Shown: positions 60,908 through 64,000 of the stretch, one piece after another
Numbering within the stretch: position 1 is the first letter of the stretch
How the letters are laid out: every line of letters begins with the position of its first letter
Assembly: GCF_014191985.1 (NCBI RefSeq)
Contig: NZ_JACHXI010000015.1
Location: 1 to 64,000, forward strand
Direction of reading: 5' to 3'
Origin: Azomonas macrocytogenes
Lineage (GTDB): Bacteria > Pseudomonadota > Gammaproteobacteria > Pseudomonadales > Pseudomonadaceae
DNA: 64,000 bases
Position numbers and translations under genes: made by a program
Notes under the pieces: generated by a model
The model's input: only the letters and a program-made list of their open reading frames with translations
What the model was told of the DNA's origin: nothing
The model's database searches: none

Positions 60908-62907
60908 AAGCTGCCGAAGTCATTCCGCGCAACAGTCTTTTCTGGCTGTTGATCGTTCAGTTCCTGGTTATCCTGCCTCATCTGCAATATTTACCGCCAT
61001 GGATCATCGTGCTTTGGCTAGGTTGTACCTGGTGGCGGTTACGGATCTTTCGTATGTGTGCCGCTTATCCTAATGGCTGGGTCAAGGCACTGCTAATGTT
61101 GTCGACCGGCCTTGCCATATATGTGTCGCATGGCACGCTGATCGGGCTCGATGCCGGTGCAGTCTTGCTGATGACGGCTTTCATCCTGAAAACCTTGGAA
61201 ATGCGCAATCGTCGCGACGCGTTGATCGTTATTTTCCTGGGTTTCTTTGCCGTAGTGACCGGTTATCTTTTCGACAGTGGTGTACTGGCTGCGGTTTATA
61301 GCCTGTTACCGATCACTGCATTACTGGCTGGAATGATTGGGCTTTATCAGAACGATTCGGCTGGCTACCGAGCACCTCTACGCCTGGCTGGCAGTCTACT
61401 GCTGCAAGCATTACCACTGATGTTAGTACTGTTCGTATTCTTTCCCCGCCTGGCACCGTTATGGGGGATGCCGCAGCCGGCCGAGCAAGCCGTTAGTGGA
61501 TTGGCAGAAAGCATGTCGCCTGGCGAAATGGTGGAGCTCAGTCAATCCTCGGAGCTGGCTTTCCGGGTCACTTTCGACGGACAGCTTCCTGCGCACGAAA
61601 ACCTGTATTGGCGGGCTATTACTTTCGAGCGTTTCGATGGACAGCGTTGGGCACGTTCATCCAATTCCTATCTGGCACAAGAACCCAAGTGGGAACCACA
61701 AGGTGAGCCTTTATCTTATAACATCATAATTCAACCCAATGGCCGCTCTTGGCTATTTTCCTTGGATGTACCCAAGATTCAGGCAGACGATGCTCGAATG
61801 ATGGCCGATTTCCATCTCGAGCGGCGGCGACCTGTCGATAGAGCACTGATGTACCGTACCGTCTCCTGGCCGGATTCCCGGCGAGAGCCCTCAGCTACTT
61901 CAGCTTCTCTGGCAGCTTCCTTGCAATTGCCGCGACAGGGCAATCCACGCACTCGTATCTGGGCTGAAGAGCTGCGCCGCAGTGAACCCGATCCGGAGCG
62001 TCTTGTGCAGGTATTGCTTCGGCATTTCAACCAGCAGCCCTACGTCTATACGCTTAAACCACTACCGGTTGGCGAAAATATTGTCGATGACTTTTTATTC
62101 CAGACTCGCAGTGGGTTTTGTATCCATTATGCAGGGGCCATGACTTTTATTTTGCGCGCTGCTGGTATACCGGCTCGAGTCGTAGGTGGCTATCAAGGTG
62201 GTGAGCTGAACCCGGCCGGTAATTACCTCTCGATTCACCAGTTCGATGCCCATGCCTGGGTGGAATACTGGTTACCGGAGCGGGGTTGGATAAGTATCGA
62301 CCCCACGTTCCAGGTCGCACCCGAGCGTATTCGAACTGGTCTTCAGCAAGCTATGGTGCAGGAGCAGAGCTTTCTTGAAGGCGATCCTCTGGCACTGCAC
62401 CGCTACAGTGGTATCAACTGGCTGAACGAGCTGCGTATGGCTTGGGATAATGTAAATTATGGCTGGCAGCGCTGGGTTTTGAATTATCAAGGTGACGAGC
62501 AGAAACAGATCCTGCAAAAGTGGTTGGGTAGTTTCGAGTTGCGTTGGGATTGGCTGGGAATTGGGCTGGTGTTAGTTCTGGCTGTGCTGTCGGGAAGTCT
62601 GGCACTGCTGTTGTTCAAGCCCTGGCGCAGCACTCCTGACCTCGTTCAACGTCTTTTTTTGCGATACGAAAAGCTGCTGGCTGGGCAAGGTATTGTGCGG
62701 CAGAAACACGAAGGTGCCCGCGCTTTTGCCGAACGCGCTGCACAGGTGCTGCCGGATCAGGCACAGGCTATCCGGCAATTTACAGGTATCTATGAGTGTA
62801 CGCGCTACTCGGGTGAACCTGCTTCGCCAAGAGAAATGCAGCAGGCATTCAAGGCCTTACGCGATGCATTATTCTCGCGCAATCATGCCAAAGATCGAAT
62901 TCATTGA
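60904..62907 (+). CDS. Transglutaminase-like membrane protein (TgpA type)
   Basis: This 667-residue protein is read from a TTG at 60904 with AGGAGG upstream; the stop of the DUF58 gene overlaps it. About six N-terminal membrane helices (residues about 10-190) are followed by a periplasmic domain with the transglutaminase triad: Cys in TRSGFCIHYAGAMTFILRAAGIPARVVGGYQGGE, His in IHQFDAHAWVEYWLPERGWISIDPTFQV and Asp in SIDPT. A further helix and a C-terminal DUF4129-like region end the protein. This is the TgpA family, essential in P. aeruginosa. It ends the moxR-DUF58-tgpA operon. Confidence 0.92.
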   Translation: MKAAEVIPRNSLFWLLIVQFLVILPHLQYLPPWIIVLWLGCTWWRLRIFRMCAAYPNGWVKALLMLSTGLAIYVSHGTLIGLDAGAVLLMTAFILKTLEMRNRRDALIVIFLGFFAVVTGYLFDSGVLAAVYSLLPITALLAGMIGLYQNDSAGYRAPLRLAGSLLLQALPLMLVLFVFFPRLAPLWGMPQPAEQAVSGLAESMSPGEMVELSQSSELAFRVTFDGQLPAHENLYWRAITFERFDGQRWARSSNSYLAQEPKWEPQGEPLSYNIIIQPNGRSWLFSLDVPKIQADDARMMADFHLERRRPVDRALMYRTVSWPDSRREPSATSASLAASLQLPRQGNPRTRIWAEELRRSEPDPERLVQVLLRHFNQQPYVYTLKPLPVGENIVDDFLFQTRSGFCIHYAGAMTFILRAAGIPARVVGGYQGGELNPAGNYLSIHQFDAHAWVEYWLPERGWISIDPTFQVAPERIRTGLQQAMVQEQSFLEGDPLALHRYSGINWLNELRMAWDNVNYGWQRWVLNYQGDEQKQILQKWLGSFELRWDWLGIGLVLVLAVLSGSLALLLFKPWRSTPDLVQRLFLRYEKLLAGQGIVRQKHEGARAFAERAAQVLPDQAQAIRQFTGIYECTRYSGEPASPREMQQAFKALRDALFSRNHAKDRIH

Positions 62908-62951
62908 AAGCTACACTTTCAACTGACGAATCGCTTTCGGGCAGGTGTGCT

Positions 62952-63758
62952 TCAGTCAAGTGTAGGAAGGATGAAAAAAGCGCGAGCACATTCAGTGGTG
63001 TGGTGTGCCAGGTCTGCAATGCTTTCTCCACGATGACGAGCAACTTCGGCCAGTATATGAACCAGATAGGAGGGCTCGTTACGATTGTTCTTGGGGCGGG
63101 GCTGCAAGTTGCGTGGCAACAGGTAAGGAGCATCGCTTTCAAGCATCAGCCGGCCACATGGAATATTCCGCACCAGTGGGTGCAAGTGAGCTCCACGCCG
63201 CTCGTCGCAAATCCATCCAGTTATGCCGATATGCAAATCCAAGTCGAGATAGGCGTATAAAGCCTGCTTTTCACCAGTGAAGCAATGCACCACAGCTGCG
63301 CGTAGACGATCTCGAAACGGCTTCACTATATCCAATAGTCTGCCGGATGCATCACGTTCATGCAGAAACACTGGCAGGCCGGTTTCCACTGCCAGCTCCA
63401 GTTGTTCTTCCAGTACGCGTTCTTGCTGTATCCGAGGAGAAAAATCGCGATTGAAATCCAGTCCGCATTCACCGACTGCCCGTACTTCCGGTTGTCGCAG
63501 AAGTTCAAGTAATTCAATCCGAGTCGTACTTTGCCAGTGGCTAGCATTGTGTGGATGAATTCCTGCGGTACAGAACAAATGGCGTCGTTTTTCATCCATT
63601 TTCTGGCAGAGAAGTACGGCATTGATGCTCTTTTGCAGACTGGTACCAGTCACCAACATCTGGGTTACACCGGCAGCATAAGCACTTTCGAGAATAGCGC
63701 GACAATCCACGGCAAAAGAGGGATGCGTCATGTTGACGCCAATATCGACGAGTTCCAT
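62952..63758 (-). CDS. tatD: TatD-family deoxyribonuclease
   Basis: This 268-residue metal-dependent nuclease starts at the ATG at 63758 ([23 protein letters not shown]); the extension to 63800 is unlikely. It has the metal ligands in [68 protein letters not shown] and [19 protein letters not shown]. The N-terminal H-x-H is replaced by N-x-T, as in TatD itself rather than YcfH. It acts on single-stranded or damaged DNA. Convergent with the transglutaminase gene. Confidence 0.9.
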   Translation of the reverse strand: MELVDIGVNMTHPSFAVDCRAILESAYAAGVTQMLVTGTSLQKSINAVLLCQKMDEKRRHLFCTAGIHPHNASHWQSTTRIELLELLRQPEVRAVGECGLDFNRDFSPRIQQERVLEEQLELAVETGLPVFLHERDASGRLLDIVKPFRDRLRAAVVHCFTGEKQALYAYLDLDLHIGITGWICDERRGAHLHPLVRNIPCGRLMLESDAPYLLPRNLQPRPKNNRNEPSYLVHILAEVARHRGESIADLAHHTTECARAFFILPTLD

Positions 63759-63941
63759 ATAAATTGATCTGCTAAAATTTGAGTTTTTAAGAATCGGCAA
63801 GTTGTAACGCAGAATGCGCTAATCGGGTCCGCTCACTTTGTTCGCTCTAGGATCAGGGTATTCGCATCTTTAAATTGTGGTCTGGTTGCGCTCGGGCTAT
63901 TTCGTCTGCAAGCAGGCTGGAATCATGCAGATGGTATCTAC

Positions 63942-64000
63942 ATGTTGCGATTATCGATCATGCTTGTCTGCCTATTGGCACTTTTTCCTGAACTGGCAAC
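63942..64000 (+). CDS. Possible secreted protein, N-terminus only (runs off window)
   Basis: An ATG at 63942 begins MLRLSIMLVCLLALFPELAT, which resembles a signal peptide, and stays open to the window end. No clear ribosome binding site is seen. Too short to name a family. Confidence 0.3.
   Translation, partial: MLRLSIMLVCLLALFPELA

Overview
The window is a Pseudomonas-type gammaproteobacterial chromosome of moderate GC. Evidence for this is the sdhE-ygfX / nadB / algU-mucA-mucB neighbourhood, the glgA-treZ-malQ-treY-DUF2934-glgX trehalose/glycogen cluster, a CIO-type cytochrome bd oxidase with its DUF2474 companion, and a PA2817-like protein near msrB and alaA. I cannot name the species from sequence alone.

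Layout. 1-1.4 kb is decayed mobile DNA: a possible IS3 OrfA start, a tRNA-Ser 3' fragment, the C-terminus of a tyrosine integrase and a phage-like fragment. 1.8-4.4 kb holds cioAB plus an overlooked 52-residue DUF2474 gene. 4.9-5.9 kb is an unrecognised overlapping gene pair. 6.4-10.7 kb holds an Asp/Glu-hydantoin racemase, a DUF917 protein and a sensorless sigma-54 activator. 11-18 kb holds acnB, alaA, msrB, a PA2817-like gene and an M23 peptidase. 18-28.8 kb is the glycogen/trehalose operon, in which genes overlap or nearly touch. 29.3-30.1 kb has small DUF1652 and KGG stress-type genes.

The most interesting part is 30.5-43.65 kb, centred on tRNA-Gly(CCC) at 36119-36192. An 18-bp copy of the 3' part of this tRNA lies at 30506-30523. 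It bounds a GC-rich, alphaproteobacterium-like cassette with a LysR regulator, an SDR, a triple-CMD/ABM fusion and a beta-propeller protein. The SDR is broken by an 8 x 8-bp repeat. An exact 24-bp copy of the 5' end of the same tRNA lies at 43625-43648. It bounds a 7.4-kb AT-rich element with a tyrosine integrase, an SF3 helicase, a serine recombinase and small unknown genes. One tRNA therefore appears to have been used as an insertion site from both ends, and 5'-end use is unusual.

43.7-46.4 kb returns to host-like genes (CWC protein, secreted protein, two crotonase-family enzymes). 46.8-50.5 kb is a second GC-rich acquired block: a NemR-like TetR with two matching operators, a DJ-1/PfpI protein, a decayed DUF1330 gene, an aldehyde dehydrogenase and a deleted old-yellow-enzyme gene, consistent with an electrophile/aldehyde response. 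50.9-64 kb is conserved core: ung, an HDOD gene, ygfZ, sdhE, ygfX, nadB, algU-mucA-mucB (no mucC or mucD next to it), a MoxR/DUF58/transglutaminase operon and tatD. All assignments are from reading the sequence; no database search was possible.
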